Part shown: positions 63,003 through 64,000 of the stretch, one piece after another
How positions within the stretch are numbered: position 1 is the stretch's first letter
Layout: every line of letters begins with the position of its first letter
The notes under the pieces: model-generated
The model's input: only the letters and a program-made list of their open reading frames with translations
What the model was told of the DNA's origin: nothing
Database searches by the model: none
Made by a program: the position numbers and the translations under genes
Source of the DNA: Geomonas paludis
GTDB lineage: Bacteria; Desulfobacterota; Desulfuromonadia; Geobacterales; Geobacteraceae
Direction: 5' to 3'
DNA length: 64,000 nucleotides
NCBI RefSeq assembly: GCF_014193585.1
Contig: NZ_BLXY01000002.1
Coordinates: 868,001-932,000 of the forward strand

Positions 63003-64000
63003 TCAAACCCTCTCGAATACTACCGCGACTGCCTCGCCTCCGCCGATGCAAAGGGTGGCGAGCCCGTAGCGGGCGTTGCGCCGGTGCAGTTCGCGCACCA
63101 CCGTCGCCGCCAGCCTGCCGCCGCTGGCGCCGATGGGATGGCCGATGGCGCAGGCGCCGCCGTTCACGTTCACCTTCTCCGGGTCCAGGTTCAGATCCTT
63201 GATGGCGATCATGGCGACAAGGGCGAAGGCTTCGTTCACCTCGAAAAGGTCGATGTCTTTGGTCTTCAGGCCCGCCTTGGCGCAGGCGACCTCGATGGCC
63301 CCGACCGGCGCCTCGGTGTAGCGCTCGGGATGGAGGCTGCAGGTGGCATGGGCGACGATGCGCGCCTTGGGCTTCAGGTTGAGGCGCTTCACCGCGTCGG
63401 CGCCGGCCAGCAGCGAGAAGGCCGCACCGTCGTTGATGGTGGAGGCGTTGGCGGCGGTGATGGTGCCGTCTTTCCTGAAGACCGGCTTCAGGGCGGGGAG
63501 CTTGGCGAAGTCCACCTTGAAAGGCTCCTCGTCCTCGGCCACGGTCACCTCGCCGCCGCGCCCCTTTTTCAGCACCGGCACGATCTCGTCCTTGAAGATA
63601 CCGCCGCGGACCGCTTCCTGGGCCCGGGTGTAGGAGCGGATGGTGAACTGGTCCTGGGCCTCGCGGGAAAGGGCGTGCCGCGCGGCAGCCTCTTCGGCGA
63701 TGTCGCCCATGTGCCGACCGGAGTACGGGTCCTGCAGGCCGTCGTAGATCATCAGGTCGGTGAGCTCGCCGTGCCCCATGCGGTAGCCGTAGCGCGCCTT
63801 CTTCAGTACGAAGGGGGCGAGCGACATGTTCTCCATCCCTCCCGCGATAACCACCTCGGAATCACCCAGCATGATGGAACCTGCGCCGAGCATGATCGAC
63901 TTCAAGCCGCTGCCGCAGACCTTGTTGATGGTGAGCGCGTGCGCGGCGTCGGGGATGCCGGCGTAGCGCATGGCCTGGCGGGCGGGAGCCTGCCCGACCC
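63003..64000 (-). CDS. Acetyl-CoA acetyltransferase / thiolase, N-terminus beyond the window
   Basis: The frame is open to the window end; about 332 residues are visible (a family member has ~390, so ~60 are missing). Active-site Cys in NKVCGSGLKSI, His in GGACAIGHPIGASGGR and the second Cys in LCIGGGEAVA are all present. GGMENMSLAPFVLKKARYGYRMG is typical of the degradative/biosynthetic thiolase II family. It cleaves 3-ketoacyl-CoA to acetyl-CoA, the last beta-oxidation step. First visible gene of the minus-strand run. Confidence 0.92.
   Translation of the reverse strand, partial: VGQAPARQAMRYAGIPDAAHALTINKVCGSGLKSIMLGAGSIMLGDSEVVIAGGMENMSLAPFVLKKARYGYRMGHGELTDLMIYDGLQDPYSGRHMGDIAEEAAARHALSREAQDQFTIRSYTRAQEAVRGGIFKDEIVPVLKKGRGGEVTVAEDEEPFKVDFAKLPALKPVFRKDGTITAANASTINDGAAFSLLAGADAVKRLNLKPKARIVAHATCSLHPERYTEAPVGAIEVACAKAGLKTKDIDLFEVNEAFALVAMIAIKDLNLDPEKVNVNGGACAIGHPIGASGGRLAATVVRELHRRNARYGLATLCIGGGEAVAVVFERV

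Overview
The window looks like chromosome of a Geobacter-type bacterium (Geobacteraceae, Desulfuromonadota). This rests on the high GC content, the repeated EtfAB plus membrane Fe-S oxidoreductase modules, the anaerobic acyl-CoA oxidation cluster, and many short palindromic intergenic repeats. The assignment is inference from gene content; no rRNA or tRNA gene was recognised in the window.

Layout. 1-6.5 kb is an accessory edge: a ribbon-helix-helix protein cut by the window start, a MobF conjugative relaxase, an AT-rich gene with an HNH-like zinc motif, a Shedu-type (DUF4263) defence nuclease and a very small membrane protein. 6.9-11.7 kb holds a MarR-FUSC-SDR operon, a small RHH protein and ribBA. 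11.8-16.9 kb holds an intact etfBA pair followed upstream by a decayed stretch: a doubly frameshifted membrane Fe-S oxidoreductase, a 5'-truncated ferredoxin-type etfA, and fragments of a methyltransferase and a QueG-like protein joined end to end.

17.2-25.3 kb is a sulfur-related block: a sulfate ABC transporter (cysTWA), a UroD/MtaA-like methyltransferase, a NifB-like radical SAM protein, the first 36 codons of a NifH, a NifH-like ATPase without cluster cysteines, a DUF2292 protein, a sulfate-binding protein and an Rrf2 regulator. No NifDK-like subunits remain, so it reads as a partly deleted nitrogenase-like system inside a sulfur regulon. Two copies of a tandem-hairpin RNA/terminator motif lie within it.

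25.4-48 kb is accessory and housekeeping: a RibD/DHFR-fold protein, a lone MqsA-like antitoxin, a probable muramidase effector with a periplasmic immunity partner, a LemA-CDF-M48-glutathionylspermidine synthase-like-DUF350 operon with a decayed duplicate of its DUF350 3' end, a RelA/SpoT-domain protein, a VF530 protein, a K+ channel, qorB with a divergent HxlR regulator, an MFS pump with a divergent AraC regulator, and an orphan PAS/GAF histidine kinase.

48.1-64 kb is a long co-directional (minus) run for anaerobic beta-oxidation: thiolase (cut by the window end), 3-hydroxyacyl-CoA dehydrogenase, enoyl-CoA hydratase, two acyl-CoA dehydrogenases, a two-subunit CoA-transferase, two EtfAB pairs (one EtfA with a ferredoxin domain) and two membrane Fe-S oxidoreductases of the EMO type. 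Together they would activate acids as CoA thioesters, oxidise them, and pass acyl-CoA dehydrogenase electrons via ETF to menaquinone. One etfA carries a dispersed repeat inserted in frame.
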